This document shows, in pieces, positions 40,810-48,400 of a DNA stretch of 64,000 nucleotides. The notes beneath the pieces were generated by a model, which saw only the letters and a list, made by a program, of their open reading frames with translations, was not told the DNA's origin and searched no databases. Positions within the stretch are counted from its first letter, which is position 1. Each line of letters begins with the position of its first letter. The position numbers were made by a program, and so were the translations under genes. This DNA comes from CBDBLK01 sp965243145 (GTDB taxonomy: Bacteria; Bdellovibrionota; Bacteriovoracia; Bacteriovoracales; Bacteriovoracaceae), in assembly GCA_965243145.1 (NCBI GenBank), contig CBDEUB010000002.1, positions 124,001-188,000 of the forward strand, in the 5' to 3' direction.

Positions 40810-42627
40810 ATGAGACTAAGTGGGTTTTTCGTCCCGTTGACGGCATTTGTGTTGTTGTCCGCCGATACTCCGGGGGAAGAGGAAAAAAAATCGGCCTACA
40901 GTGAAGATGTCGATCCCCGGCTCGGGCGTTTGCTCGACTCCGTTGAAGGGGTCAAAGGCCAGTACCAGGCCTGCCGGCAGTTGCGCCAGCAATCGTCCGC
41001 GCCCCAAAATTTCAAGATGGGGGATTGCCTGTGGAATGGTGGCCCAGGTATTCCACCCCTCGATGCGAAGGCCAGAGAGGAAGTGATCAAAAAATTGCAA
41101 GTGGGGGAGGAAGATTCTGGCCTCGTGTCCCGCTACGAGGGCGTGGCCTTGGCCAATGTCCGCCCGGGAGAAGACAAAGTGATGCGCCGGCTGCAAGACT
41201 ATTTGGCCGAGCGATTGAAAGAAGTTTTGTTTGACGAAAAACAAGAGGGCGCGCGGGTGGTGCGCGATCACAAAATATGGCACGACCTCTACACTTCCCA
41301 AGTGGGGCGCAATGTCCTGCACGCCACTTCTACATTTTGTCTGATGAATCAGGCGCGGCCAGTGTACCTCCAGGGTGAGACTTGCCAGCAAAGTTCCCAA
41401 TTGTGGTTTGACTACCGTCCAGATGATGAAGAAGTGCGCCGGCAAAATATCGAAAAGCTGGGGCAAGAGGCCCCTCAAAACTCGTCCCGGGGGTTTGTCC
41501 ACTTCTCCCAGTGCATTGCCAGTCTCGCCCCCCTGTGCGCTAAAGAGGGCCTCTACGCCGCCAATTCCAACGCCTATGCGGAGAAGGGGAGTGGCCAGCA
41601 GTGCCGCTACAAACTGAACCGCAAAGTCTCTCAGCAAACTTTCGACCAGGCCTGCGTGGTGGTGGACTACCTCAAGGCCTCCAAGCAAATGCTCATCAGT
41701 TTGCAGGGAGTGGAGAAGGGGTGGCAGCGCCTCAGGGGAGAGCGGGGCCAGTTACAAGTGGCCTCCCAGCAGAGGAGTAATGTCGAGGGTGGCCTGGTCA
41801 ACAAAGTGATCAATGTGCCCTCAGGGCAGATTGCCGAGGGAAAAGTGGAGTCCTCCGAGGACGATTCCACCTGGCAGGAGGTTGCCGATGAGCACGCCGA
41901 GGAGTTGCAAAAATGCGCCGGCAACGCCGAAGACGAGACTTGCGCCGCCCACTTGTTGGAGGGGGAGGAAAATTTCAAAGTGTTGGACGAATACTCTTTG
42001 CGCCGTTACGCCATGAACGCCAAGATCAACCAGGATTTGAGCGACGACAGCGACCACCAGAACCTCAAGGCCATGCTGTTGGAGAGTGGCACCAGTGAAG
42101 AACGGGTGGAGGAAATTTTAAAGGGGGACGAGGCGCAGATTGTGGCCCTCAAGGCGCGCATTGCCAGGCGCGCGCAGAGGGAGAGGGACGCCTTGACCCA
42201 GGCGATGCGGGAGAAATTCAACCGGCGCACTTTATTCGGCGCGGACGAAGCGGCCCAAAAGTTTGCGGCACTGGAGAGCGAAGCGCGCCGGCAACCTTCC
42301 CACTACGCTCAGGCGGTTCACTACTCCAATGTGGTTGCCGCCTTTGTGAGTTTGCGCGAGGGGGATAAAAAGGTGGGGCAAAACACCGCCGCCCTGGCCG
42401 CCGAGTTAGAGCAATCGGTTTTCGATACCAGTCGCCGTCCGGCGGGAGGGGCCTCGGGTCAAACCTCAGATCAAACCAGTGATGCCTATTTTAAAAACCT
42501 CAAAAAAGTGGGCCAAAACATTGTTGCCGAGGGCGAGGGCCAGGCCAATGGAGGGGATCAGCAGTTTGGCCAAATCAGCATTGAAACCATCAATACTTTG
42601 TTGGGTTATTTGCCCCGGGCCGACTAA
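40810..42627 (+). CDS. Exported helical protein of unknown function
   Basis: A 605-residue protein from ATG 40810. A signal peptide (LSGFFVPLTAFVLLSADTPG) is likely. The mature protein is highly charged and helical with scattered cysteines (YQACRQL, GDCLWNG, SQCIASLAPLCAKEG, KCAGNAEDETCAAH), implying disulfides in the periplasm. The C-terminal third contains coiled-coil-like segments (IARRAQRERDALTQAMREKF). No family recognised. It converges on the truncated hsdR fragment. Confidence 0.6.
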   Translation: MRLSGFFVPLTAFVLLSADTPGEEEKKSAYSEDVDPRLGRLLDSVEGVKGQYQACRQLRQQSSAPQNFKMGDCLWNGGPGIPPLDAKAREEVIKKLQVGEEDSGLVSRYEGVALANVRPGEDKVMRRLQDYLAERLKEVLFDEKQEGARVVRDHKIWHDLYTSQVGRNVLHATSTFCLMNQARPVYLQGETCQQSSQLWFDYRPDDEEVRRQNIEKLGQEAPQNSSRGFVHFSQCIASLAPLCAKEGLYAANSNAYAEKGSGQQCRYKLNRKVSQQTFDQACVVVDYLKASKQMLISLQGVEKGWQRLRGERGQLQVASQQRSNVEGGLVNKVINVPSGQIAEGKVESSEDDSTWQEVADEHAEELQKCAGNAEDETCAAHLLEGEENFKVLDEYSLRRYAMNAKINQDLSDDSDHQNLKAMLLESGTSEERVEEILKGDEAQIVALKARIARRAQRERDALTQAMREKFNRRTLFGADEAAQKFAALESEARRQPSHYAQAVHYSNVVAAFVSLREGDKKVGQNTAALAAELEQSVFDTSRRPAGGASGQTSDQTSDAYFKNLKKVGQNIVAEGEGQANGGDQQFGQISIETINTLLGYLPRAD

Positions 42628-42856
42628 GATAAAAGTAATAAAAACAAAAGCTAAACCCAATCCTCTGAAAGAGTCTCCGTGGATTTATTTTTACTAGGGC
42701 CTCTTCTAACTTTTCAATAATTAAAACTTCTGCATAACTTTCCCTTTTGGCATTTTCCGAACCGGGAGCAATATCAGCACCGTTTTCTCTATCCCAACCA
42801 AGGCCTTGCGGCCATTCGAGGCATTGTTGTTCTAACATGTCCTCGCTAATATTCAT
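42590..42856 (-). pseudogene. hsdR: Truncated hsdR (type I restriction subunit R), N-terminal remnant
   Basis: The first ~60 residues (ISEDMLEQQCLEWPQGLGWD, DIAPGSENAKRESYAEVLII, LEEALVKINP) match the start of HsdR. After INP the frame changes; a one-base shift would continue TETLSEDWV, so a frameshift lies near 42685 and the match stops by ~42650. Over 90% of the ~1000-residue protein is gone. ATG 42856 overlaps the RhuM stop (ATGA), so the operon order rhuM-hsdR is original. hsdM and hsdS are absent. Confidence 0.8.
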
Positions 42857-43866
42857 GCCTCATCCTTTAAAAGTTTTTTCATTTCTCTTTCAAAATCAGA
42901 TTCTATCTCTTGGGTTTTATTAAACTCTTTATATTCATCGAGGGCCTTCTTCTCGGCCCGTCGTTTTGAAACTTTGCCTTTGCCATGCAAAATTTTGTAT
43001 TCATTAAAACTTAAAAATTTGTCCACACTTTCGGCAAATTCACGCATAGTAAAAGTTTGTTGGTTTTCTATCAGGTTTTCAATATAGTCAAAAAAACCCG
43101 ATACCGTTCGCTCCAGGCGTTTGATTTCTTTTTCTGGCAAATAATTTTTGGCCACTATAACATCGCTGGCCAGAACCCTTCCCCCTGGGGCATTTTTCCA
43201 AGTTGAGAGTCCCATGTTGGCCTGAGTTTGATCGGCCTTATTATAGACAATTTCAGCGGCCGTTTTTCCAGTGATGGCAAAGTGAAATTTATTTTGCACC
43301 ATAGAGTAAAAATCTTTTGTGCCCTTTGATTGTGGGTCATAGTCAATACTACACTCGGCAAAAATATCGGTAATTTGCAAATAAATTCTTCGCTCACTGG
43401 CGCGAATGGAACGAACAGTCTCTAGGAGTTCCCGAAAATAGTCCTGGCCAAAGGCCATACTCCCCTGTTTCAACCGCTTATCATCGACCACAAAACCCTT
43501 GGTGATATACTCCTTCAAAACCTTGGTGCCCCAAATGCGAAACTGTGTGGCCCGCTTGGAATTGACTCTATATCCTACCGCAATAATGGCATCGAGGTTG
43601 TAGTATTGAACTTGATAGGTCTTCCCATCTCCGGCAGTATGTGCAAAATTTGCACATACTGAATTTTTGTCTAACTCGTTGGAATCAAAGATATTTTTTA
43701 AATGTTTTGTGATGACGGAGCGCTCGGTGTTAAACAATTCCGCCATCATTTTTTGAGTGGCCCATAAGGTCTTATCCTGTAAAAAAACTTCAAGCCGAAC
43801 TTCTCCATCCGGTGCGGTATAGAGTAGAAAATTTTTGTTTGTAAGAGAAGGCCGTTGGTTGTCCAT
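42853..43866 (-). CDS. RhuM-family protein
   Basis: A 337-residue protein matching the RhuM family: N-terminal LLYTAPDGEVRLEVFLQDKT, TQKMMAELFNTERSVITKHL, then YYNLDAIIAVGYRVNSKRAT, FRIWGTKVLKEYITKGFVVD. RhuM genes are often found inside type I restriction operons, which is consistent with the hsdR remnant directly behind. Its role there is unknown. It appears intact. Confidence 0.85.
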   Translation of the reverse strand: MDNQRPSLTNKNFLLYTAPDGEVRLEVFLQDKTLWATQKMMAELFNTERSVITKHLKNIFDSNELDKNSVCANFAHTAGDGKTYQVQYYNLDAIIAVGYRVNSKRATQFRIWGTKVLKEYITKGFVVDDKRLKQGSMAFGQDYFRELLETVRSIRASERRIYLQITDIFAECSIDYDPQSKGTKDFYSMVQNKFHFAITGKTAAEIVYNKADQTQANMGLSTWKNAPGGRVLASDVIVAKNYLPEKEIKRLERTVSGFFDYIENLIENQQTFTMREFAESVDKFLSFNEYKILHGKGKVSKRRAEKKALDEYKEFNKTQEIESDFEREMKKLLKDEA

Positions 43867-43870
43867 TACA

Positions 43871-44944
43871 TTATGGCCCCTCTCTCAATGGCAGCGCGCC
43901 TATTCTATTTTTCAATTTCTTTTTTAAGTCTTTCTCATTTTCCCAAAAGATATGGTTGTGTTGTCTGGTGTCAAAACTTTTGTGGATTTCTTCTTCATCT
44001 TCTGCACGGCAAGTAAAGATAACTTGCATATTTCTCCCGTGGGCAAACCCCGCCTCATAGTAAACGCCTCCTCTGGCACCGTCTTTTCCTTGGGAAAAGT
44101 CGGCCACTAAAAATTTTGATCTTTTTATTTCTGCAATAATTTCGTCATCAATTTTATTATTGTGTTCTTTTCTGTCGATCCGAATGGGCCGATAACCCAT
44201 TGCCTCTATGGCCGGAGCAATAGCACTTTCGTAAACGCTGTTCATTTCATCGCCAAACCACATGGCCACAAAAACTTTATCGCTTTCTACATTTGCTTTC
44301 TGGATTTCTTCAATTCTTTGGATGCCTTTTATGGTTAAAGAAACATCGGTTTTACAACGGCCTTTATTAATATCCTCATAAACAACATTGTTCTCTAATT
44401 TTACATAACCATTTTCTTCAAGAAATTTGATAATAAACCATCCTTCTTTATGATTGACAGATTCAGAGTAGGCAGTAATAGGGTGCTTTGTTTCTTTGTT
44501 AATGCGAGTATCATATATAATGTCAGAAGTTGAATCCTTTGATTCTATTTCGAGTTTGACCCCAACTGTAGAGTTAGTTTTCTTATATACAGAAAGTAAA
44601 AGGTTGTTCATTCTATCAGTAATCGAAAGTTTTGGACGATTTTTAACTTTTTTAAGTATGTCAACGGTTATAAGTGGAGCTGTTTCTCCATTTTTTCTTT
44701 GTTCAATAATCCAAGTGGTAAGTTTGGCCTTAAATCGTGGATCATTAAATTCGTTCCTTTCCAATTCCTCTCTGGCCTCTATTGTTATTTTGTATTTGCC
44801 GTCAGTTCTTGGCGAGTCAATCCAATAAAATTCTGCCTCTTCTGGAATAACAGTGGATTTTTCTTTGGAATAATAAGATTTGTCTACATCATCTTGAACT
44901 GTCGCTTGGGTTCCCCATATAAAACATAAATCCGTATCGCTCAT
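43871..44944 (-). CDS. Deoxyribosyltransferase/TIR-like effector-type protein
   Basis: A 357-residue protein. The C-terminal ~150 residues (KVFVAMWFGDEMNSVYESAI, RPIRIDRKEHNNKIDDEIIA, KFLVADFSQGKDGARGGVYY, EAGFAHGRNMQVIF) match the nucleoside 2-deoxyribosyltransferase-like fold, close to SLOG/TIR-type NAD- or nucleotide-cleaving domains. The conserved Glu of YEAGFAHG is the probable catalytic residue. The N-terminal ~200 residues are unassigned. Four bases separate it from rhuM. A defence role is inferred from the neighbourhood. Confidence 0.6.
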   Translation of the reverse strand: MSDTDLCFIWGTQATVQDDVDKSYYSKEKSTVIPEEAEFYWIDSPRTDGKYKITIEAREELERNEFNDPRFKAKLTTWIIEQRKNGETAPLITVDILKKVKNRPKLSITDRMNNLLLSVYKKTNSTVGVKLEIESKDSTSDIIYDTRINKETKHPITAYSESVNHKEGWFIIKFLEENGYVKLENNVVYEDINKGRCKTDVSLTIKGIQRIEEIQKANVESDKVFVAMWFGDEMNSVYESAIAPAIEAMGYRPIRIDRKEHNNKIDDEIIAEIKRSKFLVADFSQGKDGARGGVYYEAGFAHGRNMQVIFTCRAEDEEEIHKSFDTRQHNHIFWENEKDLKKKLKNRIGALPLREGP

Positions 44945-45044
44945 TTTTTATCTTTCAATTTTAAGTCGGATAAATCTACCTCTCCCGCTATAAGACGGTT
45001 TCCCTTTGTTTTGGAGAGAGATCGAGGGAACTTGTTATTCCCAT
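44945..45044 (-). pseudogene. Remnant of an MNT nucleotidyltransferase gene
   Basis: An ATG at 45044, overlapping the HEPN gene stop, begins MGITSSLDLSPKQRETVL and then hits TAG (44988-44990). The LDLSP(K/E)Q...IL start is typical of HI0073-type MNT proteins, which normally follow an HI0074-type HEPN gene with just such an overlap. A little further on, GEVDLSDLKLKDKK could be an internal piece. Most of the gene is deleted. Confidence 0.5.
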
Positions 45045-45451
45045 GTTTCTTCCGTCATGGCCTGATAAAGTCCTATGGCATCGTCTATAAAGTCGTCTAT
45101 GAGTTGAATGGCGTCTTGGGCCTTTTCACCGTCGTAGTCGTGACTGGTGTCAATTCTAGCGCCGACATATTTATTCCATTGTTCAAAAGACGAGGAAAAA
45201 ATCTCATTTTCCAAGGCCATACGGATCAAGGGTTTGGGTGCTGTAGGGACTTTAGCGATACCCAATTCTTCTTCCAGGTACCGTCCCAGTATTTTCCACA
45301 AACAATCATAGCATGTTTCAAATCTTTGGATGACTGATTCTGCGATTCCTTCCTTGGCCCATGTTGGCCAATCGGAATCCATTTCTTTATAGTGCTGGTT
45401 TTGTATTTCTAGGTTTTTCAAGGATTTTTTAAAGTTATCGCAATCGAACAT
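45035..45451 (-). CDS. HEPN-domain protein, HI0074/nucleotidyltransferase-partner family
   Basis: A 138-residue helical protein. FDCDNFKKSLKNLEI near the start, ESVIQRFETCYDCLWKILGR, then ARIDTSHDYDGEKAQDAIQL are the signature of the HI0074 'nucleotidyltransferase substrate-binding' HEPN family. In MNT-HEPN TA systems the HEPN is an RNase toxin silenced by AMP addition by MNT. Here the MNT gene is only a fragment, so either the toxin has been disarmed or it is controlled in trans. Confidence 0.8.
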   Translation of the reverse strand: MFDCDNFKKSLKNLEIQNQHYKEMDSDWPTWAKEGIAESVIQRFETCYDCLWKILGRYLEEELGIAKVPTAPKPLIRMALENEIFSSSFEQWNKYVGARIDTSHDYDGEKAQDAIQLIDDFIDDAIGLYQAMTEETWE

Positions 45452-45496
45452 TGGGGTATCCTGCTGCCTTCTTCCGCACCTTTTTTTAAAGAAAAA

Positions 45497-45973
45497 TTAC
45501 CCCTCGGCATTGATCTGCGACTGTTGGTAATTTTTTTCGCCTACATTGTCCAGCAGGCGCAGTTGGATTTCGAGCCAGTCGATGTGCTCTTCCTCGCTCT
45601 CCAGGATGGAGACGAACAGTTTGCGCGAAACGAAGTCCTGCTCTTTTTCCGCCAGGTCGATGCCCCGTTTGAGGACGGGAACCGCCTCGTTTTCCGTCTT
45701 GAGGTCGTACTCCAAAACCTGGCGGATGTTTTGCCCGATGCAAATTTTGCCAAATTGCTGCACATTGGGCATCCCCTCCAAAAAGAGAATCCGCTTGATC
45801 AGCTCGTCTGCGTGGCGCATTTCGTCCAGGGAGGCCTTGTATTCCAGCGCGCCGAGTTTGGCCATGCCCCAGTCTTGCAGGATGCGGGCGTGGAGAAAAT
45901 ATTGGTTGATGGCGGTCAACTCGCGCAACAGCACACTGTTGAGAGCGTCGATGATTTTGGAATTTCCTTTCAT
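45497..45973 (-). CDS. bfr: Bacterioferritin
   Basis: A 158-residue protein from ATG 45973 (GAGGAGG upstream). All bacterioferritin ligands fall at the standard positions: ferroxidase Glu18, Glu51, His54, Glu94, Glu127, His130, and haem-binding Met52. It forms the 24-subunit cytoplasmic iron store that oxidises Fe(II). No bfd or fur-type neighbour is seen. Long upstream reading in the same frame has no ribosome site and is not used. Confidence 0.95.
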   Translation of the reverse strand: MKGNSKIIDALNSVLLRELTAINQYFLHARILQDWGMAKLGALEYKASLDEMRHADELIKRILFLEGMPNVQQFGKICIGQNIRQVLEYDLKTENEAVPVLKRGIDLAEKEQDFVSRKLFVSILESEEEHIDWLEIQLRLLDNVGEKNYQQSQINAEG

Positions 45974-46047
45974 GGGGGGCCTCCTCTGCTGGTGATGGCG
46001 GTCAATGTGTTGGGATTTTAGAGGGGCGGGGCCAGTTTGTCCAGGGA

Positions 46048-47268
46048 TCACTGTCCATAGCGTTTGGTCAAGTTTTGAATGTGTTTGGTGTAGCGCAGTT
46101 TTTCCGCATCGGGGAGGGGGGAATGGATGAGGACGAATTGCATACTCTGCAAGGTGGCCACCCCCTCGATGCCGATGGAATTGCGGGCGCTGTTGAAGAT
46201 TTCGCCGCGGATGTAGTGGTCGATGGATTGCAATTGCACCCCCGTCCAAATGTCGCGGCCAATGGGGATTTGCCCCTGGCGGATGGGGCGGGGAGTAGAT
46301 AATATCATGCGTAAAAAGTGGGGCCATTGGGATGCGGAAGTATCTTTGGAGAGTCGGTGGAGGGCCTCTTTTTCCTCCTTGGTGAGGGCCGCTATGGCCC
46401 GGCGGGGGAAGTGTTGGCCTTGAAATTCCACGGTGGAGAGGATGCCCGCCCGCCAGGCCCAGTCAAAACCTTCCAGCAGGCGCACCAGGTGCTGTTCCAA
46501 GATTTGCAGTTGTTGACGGGCCTTGGTCGCCTTGTCTTGTGTTGAGCGGTTTTTTTGCGAGGGGGTGCGCTGACTGCTGTGGTAGAGCAGTTTACTCTTT
46601 TCCCACTCGAAGTCCCGCACTTCTTCCAAAAAATCCTGGGCCAAAACCACCCCGGCGGTTCCCAGGGGGGCGTGTCCGGTGAGGTGTTCCAGGGTGCGCA
46701 GCAGGCAGGGATAGGCCTCTTCTCCCGCGCAGTGGTGGGGAGGGGCCGAGGACAGGGGGGTAAAACTGGCGCGCAATCGTTCCAGGCGGCAAATGTCTTC
46801 CAGGGTGTACCAAGAGTATTGCCAAGACAGGGAAGTGCTTTGAAAAATTGTGTCCGCGACCCCCTGGCCAAGAGAGGTTTGCATGGGCCAAGGGGCATAG
46901 GGCAGGCATTGAAAAAAGCGGTTTTCAAAGCGCTTGATGCCCAGGGTTTGGCCAATGGCGTACTGGCATGAGTAGTGGGCCACTAAAACGCCGCAGGCGG
47001 CGAGGTGGGCGGCGACGATTCTGGCCCAGTTTTTCCGCGGAAAGCGCGGCCAGGAGGAGGGCCACAGGGATTCGGCGAGGTCGATGCCAAAAATAATGGG
47101 CAACAGAAAGAATAAAAAGGCGGCACAAATTTCGGCGTAATTGTAAAAGGGGGAATCCTGCCGGTAAAAGAAAAAAAAGTTGGCCAACAAAAAAAGCAGG
47201 GTTTGAATCAGCACAAAAAGAGTGCCCAGCGCGCTGTAGAGTAAAATTTTTTTTCTTTCCACTGCCAT
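46048..47268 (-). CDS. Membrane-anchored protein of unknown function
   Basis: A 406-residue protein from ATG 47268. Three hydrophobic segments occur in the first 125 residues (LYSALGTLFVLIQTLLFLLA, AAFLFFLLPIIFGIDL, IVAAHLAACGVLVAHYSCQY). A large soluble domain with cysteines (FFQCLPYAP, DICRLERL, HHCAGEEAYPCLL) and a coiled region (~235-275) follows. No family recognised. Confidence 0.6.
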   Translation of the reverse strand: MAVERKKILLYSALGTLFVLIQTLLFLLANFFFFYRQDSPFYNYAEICAAFLFFLLPIIFGIDLAESLWPSSWPRFPRKNWARIVAAHLAACGVLVAHYSCQYAIGQTLGIKRFENRFFQCLPYAPWPMQTSLGQGVADTIFQSTSLSWQYSWYTLEDICRLERLRASFTPLSSAPPHHCAGEEAYPCLLRTLEHLTGHAPLGTAGVVLAQDFLEEVRDFEWEKSKLLYHSSQRTPSQKNRSTQDKATKARQQLQILEQHLVRLLEGFDWAWRAGILSTVEFQGQHFPRRAIAALTKEEKEALHRLSKDTSASQWPHFLRMILSTPRPIRQGQIPIGRDIWTGVQLQSIDHYIRGEIFNSARNSIGIEGVATLQSMQFVLIHSPLPDAEKLRYTKHIQNLTKRYGQ

Positions 47269-47337
47269 GGGGCCTCTTTTAGGTTTAGGGCCTTCTGGAG
47301 GCCCGTTAAAACCTTATCGGAATGTTCCGAGAATTAT

Positions 47338-48240
47338 TTAGAAGCGCAGGCCGACGCCCACTGTGCCATTGACCGCGTGGGAGGCCTGTTGCCGGGAATC
47401 GGCAAAACTCTCGTTGGTGGAGATGGATTCAAATGAGGCCTCCAAAACCAGAGAGTAACGGTATGACAATCTTTCGATATAGCCCACTTTGACGATGGGT
47501 AGGGCCAGAGTGGCACCGGAGGAGGCCCATTCGTCGATGGCGGTGAAGGAAAGGCCCAGGCCCAGGCCAGCACCTAAATAAAAATGCCCTTGGGCGGGGG
47601 CGAGTTGGCGGAAGTGGTAACTTCCCTCGGCGGCCAAGAGGATGCGCTGGGTGATGGTGCTGATGGCGGGGTTTTGGAATGTGGCCCTCTCCTGGTCAAA
47701 GCGCAGTCCACCGGCGTACTCCCAGCGCGGGCGGAAGCGCTCGGCCCAAAAGGCGGAGGCCTGCACCCCCGAACGGCCGACATAGCGATCCCGGTCGGTT
47801 TGGGAGATGGACTGTCCCAGGGCATAGCTGTAGTGCCCGCGGGCGATCCACTGCTGGGACGGCCTAAAGGCCAGGTCTTCCTGGATTTTCAAGTAGTGGT
47901 CGAGTTGGTGTTTGGGAATGTCGATCCACACGCTCAAGGGGGAATTGGAATAGATCACTTCTTGGCCCTTGGAAAAGGGGACAGTGCCCTGATCGGCCCT
48001 CAACTCCCACACGGAAAAATGGCGGCCCACCTCTTTGGCGATGGCGATCACGCCGGCGTCGTTGGTGGTAAAGAGGGAGGATTGATTTTTGGCCACTCCT
48101 TGAGCTTGGCCTTCTCGAATGGCAAAGCTGCGAGCACTCTTGGACACCGCCTGGATGATCACCAGTTTTTCCCTGGCCGCCAGGGGGACGGCGAATGTTA
48201 TAAGGGCCAAAAAAACGAGGGTATGAGTCCAATACTTCAA
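47338..48240 (-). CDS. Outer-membrane beta-barrel-like protein
   Basis: About 300 residues; TTG 48240 is preferred because GGAGGG then has proper spacing (TTG 48246 is the alternative). The signal peptide ends at PLAA. After an N-terminal ~115-residue domain (KLVIIQAVSKSARSFAIREG onward), alternating beta strands run to the end (SGVQASAFWAERFRPRWEYA, HFYLGAGLGLGLSFTAID, VNGTVGVGLRF), and the final Phe is typical of barrel proteins. Probably an outer-membrane protein. Confidence 0.65.
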   Translation of the reverse strand: MKYWTHTLVFLALITFAVPLAAREKLVIIQAVSKSARSFAIREGQAQGVAKNQSSLFTTNDAGVIAIAKEVGRHFSVWELRADQGTVPFSKGQEVIYSNSPLSVWIDIPKHQLDHYLKIQEDLAFRPSQQWIARGHYSYALGQSISQTDRDRYVGRSGVQASAFWAERFRPRWEYAGGLRFDQERATFQNPAISTITQRILLAAEGSYHFRQLAPAQGHFYLGAGLGLGLSFTAIDEWASSGATLALPIVKVGYIERLSYRYSLVLEASFESISTNESFADSRQQASHAVNGTVGVGLRF

Positions 48241-48400
48241 CGGCAACTCCCTCCTTTATTGTAGTGGAAACCGGCGTGAAGTGTGAGCGGTTATAAAAAA
48301 ACTTACAAAATATTACAGGGGGGGGTAGATTCCTTTATTTGGATTAAGATTCTTTAGATAGTGTTAAAATTTTTTAAACCTCAACATCAAGGATGGTTCA

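Noticed and set aside
48271..48300. A sequence resembling one end of the palindromic element (GTGAAGTGTGAGCGGTTA)
   Set aside because: Only ~18 bp match and no second end is nearby; it could be a fragment or chance.
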